DNA of 64,000 nucleotides from Amaricoccus macauensis (GTDB taxonomy: Bacteria > Pseudomonadota > Alphaproteobacteria > Rhodobacterales > Rhodobacteraceae), in the NCBI RefSeq assembly GCF_014201905.1, contig NZ_JACHFM010000004.1:62001-126000 (forward strand). The letters run 5' to 3'. Both the position numbers and the translations under genes were made by a program. Position 1 is the first letter of the stretch. Every line of letters begins with the position of its first letter. Below are positions 1 to 7,882 of this stretch, piece by piece. Under the pieces are notes generated by a model. That model saw only the letters and a program-made list of their open reading frames with translations. It did not search any database and was not told where the DNA came from.

Positions 1-1
1 T

Positions 2-1039
2 CGCTTTCGCGGGCCGGCGCCGGACGTGGCGGCCGTCGGGCGCGGCCTCGGGGTGCGCTACTGCCTGACCGGGACGGTCGAACTCGCATCGCGGCGCCTC
101 GGCGTGACCGTGGAACTTGCCGACACCGCGACCGGCGGTGTCGTCTGGGCCGATCGTTTCGAGCGACCACTCGACGACGTGCACGCGGTGCGTGCCGAGA
201 TCGTCCGGGTGACCGCGGTCACCCTCGAGGCCCGGATCCAAGGCGCGGAGGCGCGTCTGGCGCAGGGGCAACCGGCGGAGAACCTCGACGCCTGGTCGGC
301 CTTTCACCTCGGCCTCACGCAGATGCACCTCTACACCCGCGAAGGCAACGTGGCGGCGGAGCGGCTGTTCCGCCGATCGGTGACGCTCGAACCCGGGATG
401 GCGCGCGGGCACGCGGGGCTCGCCTTCGTTCACTTCCAGAACGCCTTTCTGCACCACGTCCCCGACCGCCCGGCCGAGATCCGCGCGGCACGTGGCGCGG
501 CGGAGCGCGGAATGGCGCTCGATCCGCTCGATCCGTTCGTCAACTTCAACCTCGGGCGGAGCTTCTGGCTGGAGGGCGACCTGGCCGGGGCGATGCCGTG
601 GTTCGAGCGGGCGACCGAGCTCAGTCCGAACTACGCACAGGGCCACTACGTGCGCGGCCTCGTCGACGCGCTCGAAGGGCGGCACTGGCGTGCCGAGGCC
701 GAGGCCGACACCGCGATCAGCCTCTCACCCCTCGACCCGTTGCTCTACGCCATGCGCGCCACTAAGGCGCTCGCGCGGGTCGCCGCCGGGGATTTCACCG
801 AGGCCGCCCGCCACGCCGAGGCCGCGGCACGAACGCCGCGCGCCCACGTGGTGATCGCGATGATCGCGGCGGCAAGCCACGCGCTCGCCGACGAAGAGCG
901 CGCCGCGCGCCGCTGGGCGGCATTCGCCCGGCGATCGGCGCACGACGCTGATCAGCGCTATTTCCTCGAGGCGCTGCCGGTCGCCGACCCGGAGACCCGG
1001 GCGCGGCTGGTCCTCGGGCTGACGCGAAGCGGGTTCTGA
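2..1039 (+). CDS. C-terminal part of a TPR-containing regulator (CadC/adenylate-cyclase-like), 5' end outside window
   Basis: The reading frame is open from the first bases of the window, so the gene begins upstream; the internal GTG at 26 is unlikely to be the true start. The first 70 residues match the segment that follows a winged-helix or cyclase domain in TolB/TPR regulators: the pattern VGRGLGVRYCLTGTVE followed by LADTATGGVVWADRFER. The rest is alpha-helical with TPR-like units (around AERLFRRSVTLEPGMARGHAGL and AMPWFERATELSPNYAQGHY). Such proteins usually sense a signal through the TPR part and act as transcription factors or cyclases. The output domain is outside the window, so the exact class stays open. 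Confidence 0.7.
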   Translation, partial: RFRGPAPDVAAVGRGLGVRYCLTGTVELASRRLGVTVELADTATGGVVWADRFERPLDDVHAVRAEIVRVTAVTLEARIQGAEARLAQGQPAENLDAWSAFHLGLTQMHLYTREGNVAAERLFRRSVTLEPGMARGHAGLAFVHFQNAFLHHVPDRPAEIRAARGAAERGMALDPLDPFVNFNLGRSFWLEGDLAGAMPWFERATELSPNYAQGHYVRGLVDALEGRHWRAEAEADTAISLSPLDPLLYAMRATKALARVAAGDFTEAARHAEAAARTPRAHVVIAMIAAASHALADEERAARRWAAFARRSAHDADQRYFLEALPVADPETRARLVLGLTRSGF

Positions 1040-1063
1040 GGCAACCACCCCCGCGTCAGATGC

Positions 1064-2569
1064 TCAGGCAGGCCCGAACAGCCCGGCGAAGCGCTCGCGG
1101 AGCAGGTTCTTCTGCACCTTGCCCATGGCATTCCTTGGCAGCTCGTCGACCACGGCCACGTGCTTGGGGAGCTTGAAGGCCGCAAGCTGCTCGCGAAGCA
1201 TCGCCACCACGTCGCCCGGATCCCCGGTGACCGTCAGGACCGCCACCACCGCCTCGCCGAAATCCGGGTGCGGCACGCCGACGACGGCGCTTTCCACCAC
1301 GCCGGGCAGCGCGTCGAGGGCGGTCTCCACCTCCTTCGGGTAGACGTTGAGCCCGCCGGTGATGATGAGATCCTTCGCGCGCCCGACGATCGTCACGTAG
1401 CCGTCAGCGGCGATGCGCGCCACGTCTCCGGTCACGAACCAGCCGCCGTCCCGCATCTCCTCGGCGGTCTTCTCCGGCAGGCGCCAGTAGCCCTTGAAGA
1501 CGTTCGGGCCGCGCACTTCGAGTATGCCGGTCTCCTCCGGCCCGAGGATCGCGCCTTCCGCGTCGGCGACGCGGGCCTCCACCCCGGGCAGCGCAGGCCC
1601 GACCGTGCCTGCGCGCCGCTCGCCCTCGAGGGGGTTCGAGGTGCTCATGGAGGTCTCGGTCATGCCGTAGCGTTCAAGGATCCGCTGGCCGGTCCGCGCC
1701 TCGAAAGCCTCGTGGGTCGCGGCGAGCAGCGGCGCCGAGCCGGAGATGAAGAGCCGCATGCCGGCCGTTGCCTCGCGCGTCAGGCTCGGGCTCGCCAGCA
1801 TCCGGGTGTAGAACGTCGGCACCCCCATCATCACCGTCGCGCGCGGCAGGAGACCGATCACCCGCTCAGGGTCGAACTTCGGCAGGAAGACCATCCGCCC
1901 GCCGTTCAGCAGCATGACGTTCAGCGCGACGAAAAGCCCGTGGGTGTGGAAGAGCGGCAGCGCGTGGACCAACACATCCTCGGGCTGAAAGCCCCAGAAC
2001 CGGTGCAGGGTGGTGGCGTTCGACCAGAGATTGTCGCTCGTCAGCATCGCCCCCTTGGAGCGCCCGGTGGTGCCGGAGGTGTAGAGGATCGCCGCGAGAT
2101 CGTCCCCCGACCGCGCCGCCACGTCCCGCTCGGAGGGAAGCTTCGCGGCCTGCGCGAGCAACGTTCCCTCGCCCGCCGGTCCGAGGGTGAAGAGCCAGGC
2201 CTTGCCGACCAGCGGCGCGATCGCGCCTTCGCTCGCCGGATCACAGACCATCACCTTCGGCTCGGCGTCGCCGATGAAGTGGGTGAGCTCCGCCGGCGTA
2301 TAGGCCGGGTTGAGCGGCACGTAGACCGCCCCTGCCTGCAAGACGCCGAGATAGAGCCCGATGGAGGCCACCGACTTCTCGACCTGCACCGCCACCCGGT
2401 CGCCCGGCTCCACGCCCGAGGCGACGAGGAGGGACGCGATGCGCCCCGCCCGGTCGAGGAGTTCGGCAAAGGTCAGCTTCGACCCGTCTTCCGCCTCGAG
2501 AAACTCCCGCGAGCGGTCGGCGGGAAACCCGGACGCCAGCCGGGCGAAGAGATTGGCATTCCCGCTCAC
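1064..2569 (-). CDS. matB: Malonyl-CoA synthetase (acyl-adenylate-forming enzyme)
   Basis: Predicted to activate malonate to malonyl-CoA with ATP and CoA in the cytoplasm. The 501-residue length fits MatB. Visible adenylate-forming motifs are YTSGTTGRSKGAM (phosphate loop), ERYGMTETSMSTSNP followed by GERRAGTVGPALPGV (typical of MatB rather than of fatty-acid ligases), the hinge region GRAKDLIITGGLNVYPKEVE, and the C-terminal catalytic lysine in RNAMGKVQK. The start is GTG, overlapping the stop of the ureohydrolase gene as GTGA, so the two are translationally coupled. The usual partner matA (malonyl-CoA decarboxylase) is not in the window. Methylmalonyl-CoA synthetase activity is a possible alternative. 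Confidence 0.88.
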   Translation of the reverse strand: MSGNANLFARLASGFPADRSREFLEAEDGSKLTFAELLDRAGRIASLLVASGVEPGDRVAVQVEKSVASIGLYLGVLQAGAVYVPLNPAYTPAELTHFIGDAEPKVMVCDPASEGAIAPLVGKAWLFTLGPAGEGTLLAQAAKLPSERDVAARSGDDLAAILYTSGTTGRSKGAMLTSDNLWSNATTLHRFWGFQPEDVLVHALPLFHTHGLFVALNVMLLNGGRMVFLPKFDPERVIGLLPRATVMMGVPTFYTRMLASPSLTREATAGMRLFISGSAPLLAATHEAFEARTGQRILERYGMTETSMSTSNPLEGERRAGTVGPALPGVEARVADAEGAILGPEETGILEVRGPNVFKGYWRLPEKTAEEMRDGGWFVTGDVARIAADGYVTIVGRAKDLIITGGLNVYPKEVETALDALPGVVESAVVGVPHPDFGEAVVAVLTVTGDPGDVVAMLREQLAAFKLPKHVAVVDELPRNAMGKVQKNLLRERFAGLFGPA

Positions 2570-3624
2570 GGCACGGCCTTCCGGAAGCGCGGGCTGACGG
2601 TGACGAGGCTCAGGATCTCGAAGAGCATCTGGGCGCCGGCATGGGCGGTGTTGGTGGTGGCGTCATAGGCGGGCGCCACCTCGACCACGTCGCCGCCGAC
2701 GATGTCGATGCCCGCGAGGCCGCGCAGGATCGCCTGCACTTCGCGCGAGGTGAGCCCGCCGATCTCCGGCGTGCCGGTCCCCGGCGCGAAGGCCGGGTCG
2801 AGCGAGTCGATGTCGAAGGAGAGATAGACCGGACCATCGCCCACTACCTCGCGCGCCTTGGCGATGATCGCCGGGATGCCGATGAGGTCGACTTCCTCCG
2901 CGTGGATGCAGGTCATGCCGGACTCGGTCGCGAACTCGTAGAGGTATTCCGACGCGCCGCGCAGCCCGATCTGGATCGTCCGCGTCGGATCGAGCACGCC
3001 GGCAAGCACCGCGTTGCGGAACGGCGCGCCGTGGTTCTCGCGCAGCCCGTCGAACGGGCCGCCGGTGTCGGAATGCGCGTCGATGTGGACGAGGCCGACC
3101 GGGCGGTCGCGACCGACAGCCCGCAGGATCGGATAGGTGATCGAGTGATCGCCGCCGACCGACAGCGGCACCACGCCCGCGTCCACCATCGCCGCCACCC
3201 ACGCCTCGATCTCGCGATGGCTCGCGGCGATGTCGTAGCGGCTGGAAAACGGCACGTCGCCCACGTCGGCGACCCGCAGGTCGTAGATCGGCGTCACGCC
3301 GTGCACATGGTGGTACGGCCCGACCCGCTCGATCGTCCGGACCGCCCTCGGCCCGAAACGGGTGCCGGAACGGTTGCCCGCCCCGAGGTCCATGGGCACG
3401 CCGCTGATCGCCACGTCGAGGCCGGAGAAGTCCGGTGACTCAGGATTGACTTGCCGGAACGGCGCCGTGAGGAAGGTCGGAACGCCCACGTAGGGGGCCG
3501 GCCGGGCGCCGCGACTGAACACGCGCTCGGCAACCCGTGCAAACTTCGGATCGTGCATCCGCCCGCCGGGGTCATCGGCGTAACGCGCCCTCAGCCGCTC
3601 CAGGTCCTCTTGGCTCCAGGCCAT
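2566..3624 (-). CDS. Agmatinase-family ureohydrolase (guanidino compound hydrolase)
   Basis: A binuclear metal ureohydrolase, predicted to cleave a guanidino compound to urea and an amine. Metal-binding motifs are GGDHSIT, HIDAHSDTGG and SFDIDSLDPAFAPGTGTPE, all intact, and the 352-residue length is normal for the family. The ATG at 3624 is preferred to the TTG one codon upstream because GGGAG lies six bases before it. Sequence alone does not separate agmatinase from guanidinobutyrase, guanidinopropionase or guanidine hydrolase. The gene lies between an NMT1-type ABC transporter and matB in one leftward operon, so the substrate may be an imported guanidino compound whose product is further oxidised; that is inference. 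Confidence 0.85.
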   Translation of the reverse strand: MAWSQEDLERLRARYADDPGGRMHDPKFARVAERVFSRGARPAPYVGVPTFLTAPFRQVNPESPDFSGLDVAISGVPMDLGAGNRSGTRFGPRAVRTIERVGPYHHVHGVTPIYDLRVADVGDVPFSSRYDIAASHREIEAWVAAMVDAGVVPLSVGGDHSITYPILRAVGRDRPVGLVHIDAHSDTGGPFDGLRENHGAPFRNAVLAGVLDPTRTIQIGLRGASEYLYEFATESGMTCIHAEEVDLIGIPAIIAKAREVVGDGPVYLSFDIDSLDPAFAPGTGTPEIGGLTSREVQAILRGLAGIDIVGGDVVEVAPAYDATTNTAHAGAQMLFEILSLVTVSPRFRKAVP

Positions 3625-3739
3625 CAACGTCTCCCATTTCTCAGTCGCGCGCCCCGGACCCGGACCATCCGGCCGGGGCGACCTTCGGCAACCGGCCTTC
3701 GCCGGGACGGACGCGCTGCCCGTCCCGCGCCGGCCGCCC

Positions 3740-4729
3740 TTACTTGAACGCCACGTCCGTGACCGCGTGAGTCCACGCCCCCTCGGGCTTCTTGGTAATG
3801 ACCGGGTCCGAGCCCGCCGTCAGAAGCGTCTCGACGGTGCGCTCGTAGTCGGCCGGATCAAGCGTGCCGTCCGTCCCGGCGGTGAGCTTGGCGATCTCGC
3901 CCATCATCTGCTTCTGGTGATGCTCGGTCTGCGCGCCGGTCTCGTCATTGTCGAGCACGATCATCGCGGCGTCGTCGGGGTTTTCCTCAGCCCACTTCCA
4001 GCCCTTCATGCTGGCCCGGACGAACTTCGCCATCTTCTCGACGAAGGCCGGATCCTTCAGCTTGTCCTCGATCACGTAGAGCCCGTCCTCGAGCGTCGCC
4101 ACGCCCTCATCCTCGTACTTGAAGACGGTGAGCTCCTCCGGCTTCATCCCGGCGTCGATGACCTGCCAGTACTCGTTGTAGGTCATGGTCGAGATGCAGG
4201 CCGCCTGCTTCTGCAAGAGCGGATCGACGTTGAAGCCCTGCTTCAGCACGGTGACGCCCTGCGGGCTGCCGTCGGTCGGGATGCCGAGCTTCGACATCCA
4301 CGAGAAGAACGGATACTCGTTTCCGCCGAACCAGACGCCGAGCGTGTGGCCGGGGAAGTCCTTGGTCGCCGTGACCCCTGAGTCATTGCGGCAGGTGAGT
4401 TGCATCCCCGAGCGCTTGAACGGCTGGGCGATGTTGACGAGCGGCAGGCCCTTTTCGCGCGCGGCGAGGGCCGAGGGCATCCAGTCGACGACGACATCGG
4501 CGCCGCCGCCGGAGATCACCTGCGCCGGCGCCACGTCCGGGCCGCCTGGTTTGATGGTGACCTCCAGCCCCTCCTCCTCGTAGAAGCCCTGGTCCTGCGC
4601 CACGTAGTAGCCGGCGAACTGCGCCTGCGTGACCCATTTCAGCTGCAGCGTCACCTCCTCGGCACTGGCACCGGAGGCGAATAGCGCCAGGGCGGAGGCC
4701 CCGGCGAGCGCGAACCACGTCTTTGTCAT
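3740..4729 (-). CDS. NMT1/THI5-type ABC transporter substrate-binding protein
   Basis: A periplasmic binding protein of the NMT1/THI5 family, which carries pyrimidine-like or other small nitrogen compounds. The chosen ATG gives a clean signal peptide (MTKTWFALAGASALALFASG, cleavage after ASA) and has GGGAG about nine bases upstream; a longer frame start adds 26 residues without signal character. The mature part begins VTLQLKWVTQAQFAGYYVAQ, characteristic of this family, and contains GADVVVDWMPSALAARE. The permease gene lies 41 bases upstream and the ureohydrolase follows downstream, suggesting one operon. The ligand cannot be read from the sequence; a guanidino compound or pyrimidine fits the context. 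Confidence 0.87.
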   Translation of the reverse strand: MTKTWFALAGASALALFASGASAEEVTLQLKWVTQAQFAGYYVAQDQGFYEEEGLEVTIKPGGPDVAPAQVISGGGADVVVDWMPSALAAREKGLPLVNIAQPFKRSGMQLTCRNDSGVTATKDFPGHTLGVWFGGNEYPFFSWMSKLGIPTDGSPQGVTVLKQGFNVDPLLQKQAACISTMTYNEYWQVIDAGMKPEELTVFKYEDEGVATLEDGLYVIEDKLKDPAFVEKMAKFVRASMKGWKWAEENPDDAAMIVLDNDETGAQTEHHQKQMMGEIAKLTAGTDGTLDPADYERTVETLLTAGSDPVITKKPEGAWTHAVTDVAFK

Positions 4730-4770
4730 GCCTAGATGCTCCCACGTTGGACCGGTCGCCGGAGGGGCCT

Positions 4771-5607
4771 TCAGCGCCGCTGCGACGGGTGCCAGAATGT
4801 CACCCACCGCTCCAGAAGCGCCACGACGCCGTAAAACGCCGAGCCCACCAGCGCCGCGACCGCGATCTCCGCCCAGACCATGTCGAGGGCGAGCCGGCCC
4901 ACTTCGGTCGAGATGCGAAAGCCCATGCCGAGCGTGGGCGAGCCAAAGAACTCCGCCACGATCGCCCCGATCAAAGCGAGGGTCGTGCAGATTTTCAAGC
5001 CGTTAAACAGGAACGGCGCGGCCGCGGGCAGCCGCAGCTTCAGCAGCGTCGGCCAGTAGCCGGCCGCATAGGTCCGCATCAGGTCCCGCTGCATCGGATC
5101 GGCGCTCGCAAGCCCCTGCACGGTGTTCACCAGCATCGGGAAGAACACCATGAAAACAACGACCGCCGCCTTCGACTGCCAGTCGAAGCCGAACCACATC
5201 ACCATGATCGGCGCGAGGCCCACAATCGGCAGCGCCGAGGCGAAGCCACCGACCGGCAAAAGCCCGCGGCGCAGGAACGGCACCCGGTCCGCGAGGATGC
5301 CGACGAGAAACGCCGCGCCGCAGCCGATCGCGTAGCCAGAGAACGCGCCCTTCACCACGGTCTGCATCACGTCCGCCCGAAGCACCGGCCCGCTCGTCAT
5401 GATCCGCGCCCAGATCGCGCTCGGCGCCGGCAGCAGGACCGGCGAGACGTCGAACGCCCGAACCACGATCTCCCAGAGCACGATCAGCGTCGCGCCGAAG
5501 ACCAGCGGCGGCAGCAGGCGTGTCCAGAACGTCGTCGCCCTCGCCGCCAGCCAGATGTTGAGGAGCCAGCCGCCGATCCAGACGAGGACCCCCGTCGCCA
5601 CCATCAT
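4771..5607 (-). CDS. ABC transporter permease, SsuC/ThiX-like
   Basis: A 278-residue inner-membrane permease of the BPD_transp_1 fold used by NMT1/taurine-type importers. Hydrophobic segments are spread over the length, and the cytoplasmic coupling (EAA) loop is visible as MRTYAAGYWPTLLKLRLPAAAPFLFNGLK. The start is placed at the first of two adjacent ATG codons because GGGAGG lies seven bases before it; a longer frame would run into the divergent ycaQ leader. It pairs with the binding protein immediately downstream. A second permease of the same transporter type lies on the far side of ycaQ. Confidence 0.85.
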   Translation of the reverse strand: MMVATGVLVWIGGWLLNIWLAARATTFWTRLLPPLVFGATLIVLWEIVVRAFDVSPVLLPAPSAIWARIMTSGPVLRADVMQTVVKGAFSGYAIGCGAAFLVGILADRVPFLRRGLLPVGGFASALPIVGLAPIMVMWFGFDWQSKAAVVVFMVFFPMLVNTVQGLASADPMQRDLMRTYAAGYWPTLLKLRLPAAAPFLFNGLKICTTLALIGAIVAEFFGSPTLGMGFRISTEVGRLALDMVWAEIAVAALVGSAFYGVVALLERWVTFWHPSQRR

Positions 5608-5663
5608 CGGCTTGCCTCCCGGGCCGGATGGACTATCCCCTTGGTTCCGAAGGACAGCGTGCG

Positions 5664-6797
5664 ATGCCGAAGCCACGGACGATCTCCCTGCCCGACGCGC
5701 GGCGCCTCTGGCTCCGGGCGCAGCGGCTCGACACCGCCGAGCCCTTCGGCGTCGGCGCGGGCGCCACGCGCGCCGCGATCGAGCATCTGGGCTACGTCCA
5801 GATCGACACGATCAACGTCATCGAGCGCGCCCATCATCATATCCTCTGGAGCCGCATCCCGGCCTATGCGCGCGGCGATCTGGTTCAGGCCCAGAGCGTG
5901 GAGAAGTCGGTCTTCGAGTACTGGGCGCACGCGCTCGCCTACATTCCGGCGCGGGACTACCGGCACCACATGGCGGCGATGCGCGCCCACCGCGAGACTC
6001 CGTCCGCGTGGTTCAGGGACATCGACGCGGGTGAGCTTCGCACCATGCTCGGCCGCATCCGCCGTGAGGGCGCGCTCAGCATCCGTGACATCGACGGAGA
6101 CGTCCTCGTCGACAAGACCCACCCCTGGGCGAGCCGCAAGCCATCGAAGCGGGTGCTGCAACACGGCTTCTTCGGCGGCCAGCTCACGGTCAGCGCCCGC
6201 GCGGGCATGGTGAAGACATACGAGCTCACAGACCGGCATTTCGGCTGGCCGCCACGGCCGCGGATCGCGACCGAAGGCCAGACGCTCGATTACCTCCTCG
6301 ACCGCGCGATCCGCGCGCAGGGCGTCATCAGCATCGACTCCGCCTGCTACATGGACGCGCCGCGCAAGAAGGCGATGGCGGCGCTGATCGAGGCCCGCGT
6401 CCGCCGGCGCCTGCTGGTGCCGGTGACGATCGAGGGGCTGAAGCCGCACTGGGTGACACCCGAAGCGCTCTCCGAGGCGCTGCCGGAGACGGACGCCGTT
6501 CACCTGCTGTCGCCCTTCGACCCGCTCGTCATCCAGCGGACCCGGCTGGAGCAGTTCTTCGGCCACGCCCACCGGTTCGAGGCCTATGTACCGGCGGCGA
6601 AGCGCAGATACGGCTACTTCGGCCTGCCGGTGCTGGTGGGCGACCGGGTGGCGGCGATCATCGACACCAAGGCCGACCGTGCGAACCGCACGCTTCTCAT
6701 CCAGCAGTGGAGCTGGATCGACGCGCCCCGCGACGGCGATCAGGCTCGGATCGAGGCGGCGCTCGGCCGGTTCGAGGCGTTCCAGTTCGGCCCCTGA
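5664..6797 (+). CDS. ycaQ: YcaQ-family winged-helix DNA glycosylase (crosslink repair)
   Basis: A 377-residue protein of the HTH_42/YcaQ family. Members unhook interstrand crosslinks and remove alkylated bases. The family's catalytic QxD motif appears as LGYVQIDTINVIERAHHHILWSRI near residue 50, followed by the typical SVFEYWAHALAYIP stretch. The downstream ATG is used because GAAGGA precedes it; an upstream in-frame ATG at 5628 adds 12 unremarkable residues. The gene reads rightward between two leftward ABC permease genes, so it interrupts what would otherwise be one transporter operon. Its function has no obvious link to transport. Confidence 0.85.
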   Translation: MPKPRTISLPDARRLWLRAQRLDTAEPFGVGAGATRAAIEHLGYVQIDTINVIERAHHHILWSRIPAYARGDLVQAQSVEKSVFEYWAHALAYIPARDYRHHMAAMRAHRETPSAWFRDIDAGELRTMLGRIRREGALSIRDIDGDVLVDKTHPWASRKPSKRVLQHGFFGGQLTVSARAGMVKTYELTDRHFGWPPRPRIATEGQTLDYLLDRAIRAQGVISIDSACYMDAPRKKAMAALIEARVRRRLLVPVTIEGLKPHWVTPEALSEALPETDAVHLLSPFDPLVIQRTRLEQFFGHAHRFEAYVPAAKRRYGYFGLPVLVGDRVAAIIDTKADRANRTLLIQQWSWIDAPRDGDQARIEAALGRFEAFQFGP

Positions 6798-6817
6798 GGC
6801 GGCGTGTGGCTGGCGGC

Positions 6818-7711
6818 TCATGTCCGCCGCCCTCCCATCGCCGCGAAGGCCAGCCGCTCGACGAGCGCCACGAGCCCGACGAGGCCCGCCGCACAGATCG
6901 ACGCCATGACGAGCGCCGCCCAGATCTGCACGGTCTGCCCGTAGTAGCTGCCCGAGAGCATCCGCGCGCCGAGACCCGCCACCGCCCCGGTCGGCAGCTC
7001 GCCGATGATCGCGCCGACGAGACTCGCGGCGACCGCCACCTTCAGCGAGGCAAAGAGCCAGGGCAGCGCGGCGGGCCAGCGCAGGCGCAGAAAGACCTGC
7101 CAGCGGCTCGCGTTCCAGGTGCGCATCTGGTCGAGCAGCATCGGCTCCGGGCTGCGCAGTCCCTGCACCATCCCGACGACGACCGGGAAGAAGCTCAGGT
7201 ACATGGAGATGATCGCCTTCGGCAGCAGCCCGGTGACGCCGACCGAGTTCAGCACGACGATGATCATCGGCGCGATCGCGAGGATCGGCACCGTCTGGCT
7301 GGCGATCACCCATGGCATCACGCTGGCGTCCATGGTCCGGCCATGGACGATGAGCGCCGCGAGCACGACCCCGAGCCCGGCGCCGAGACCGAAGCCCGCG
7401 AGGGTCGCCGCGAGTGTCACCCAGGCATGATAGACGAGGCTGCGCTTCGAGGAGACGGGGACGGTCGCGGTCGTCTTCCAGAGCTCCGCCACCACCTGAT
7501 GCGGTGCCGGCAGCTTGGGGCGCTCCTGCCCGAGAGTCTCGACCACGAGCGCCCGCGCGCCGAGGGTCCGCCCGTCGCGCGCCGCCTGATCGTGCGCCCA
7601 CTGGGCGTTCAGCACGACCGCAAGGCCATACCACAGCACGACGATCGCGGCGACGACGGTCAGGACCGGCACCACCGCGCTCTGCCGCATCCCGCCTGCT
7701 GCCCCCCGCAT
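6818..7711 (-). CDS. ABC transporter permease, NMT1/taurine-type
   Basis: A 297-residue inner-membrane permease. An N-terminal membrane segment (VVPVLTVVAAIVVLWYGLAV) is followed by a loop of about 60 residues and the BPD_transp_1 core, with the coupling loop MRTWNASRWQVFLRLRWPAALPWLFASLKVA. The start was chosen for GGGAGACGG directly before the ATG; the longer frame adds 14 residues. By fold and genome position it probably forms a heteromeric channel with the permease at 4771-5607. No ATP-binding subunit is encoded next to it, so the ATPase must come from elsewhere in the genome. Confidence 0.83.
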   Translation of the reverse strand: MRGAAGGMRQSAVVPVLTVVAAIVVLWYGLAVVLNAQWAHDQAARDGRTLGARALVVETLGQERPKLPAPHQVVAELWKTTATVPVSSKRSLVYHAWVTLAATLAGFGLGAGLGVVLAALIVHGRTMDASVMPWVIASQTVPILAIAPMIIVVLNSVGVTGLLPKAIISMYLSFFPVVVGMVQGLRSPEPMLLDQMRTWNASRWQVFLRLRWPAALPWLFASLKVAVAASLVGAIIGELPTGAVAGLGARMLSGSYYGQTVQIWAALVMASICAAGLVGLVALVERLAFAAMGGRRT

Positions 7712-7797
7712 TCCGTCTCCCGCCGATCGGTCCGGCGCGGAGGTTAGCAGCAATCGGCGATCCGTCCATCCTGACGCGTGGTCAGCCGGCGAGGCTC

Positions 7798-7811
7798 GTC
7801 ACGTAAGTGAC
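7798..7811. promoter_or_regulatory. Short inverted repeat upstream of the phytase-like gene
   Basis: GTCAC and GTGAC arms flank the four bases GTAA, in the divergent spacer between the permease gene and the phytase-like esterase gene. It has the size and position of a regulator half-site pair. It does not fit a canonical Pho box well. A five-base arm can occur by chance, so this is a weak call. Confidence 0.25.
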
Positions 7812-7882
7812 ACGCAATTGCCATCCGCGCGTCGCGAAGGGGGCGGAAAGAGACGCCAGGAGATCTCATTCGGAGCTTACCC

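Noticed and set aside
5604..7769. 721-codon leftward open frame across ycaQ
   Set aside because: Opposite-strand shadow; the ycaQ and permease frames carry the real motifs.
7798..7811. Pho box upstream of the phytase-like gene
   Set aside because: The arms form an inverted repeat, while a Pho box needs spaced direct repeats; only kept as a weak inverted repeat.
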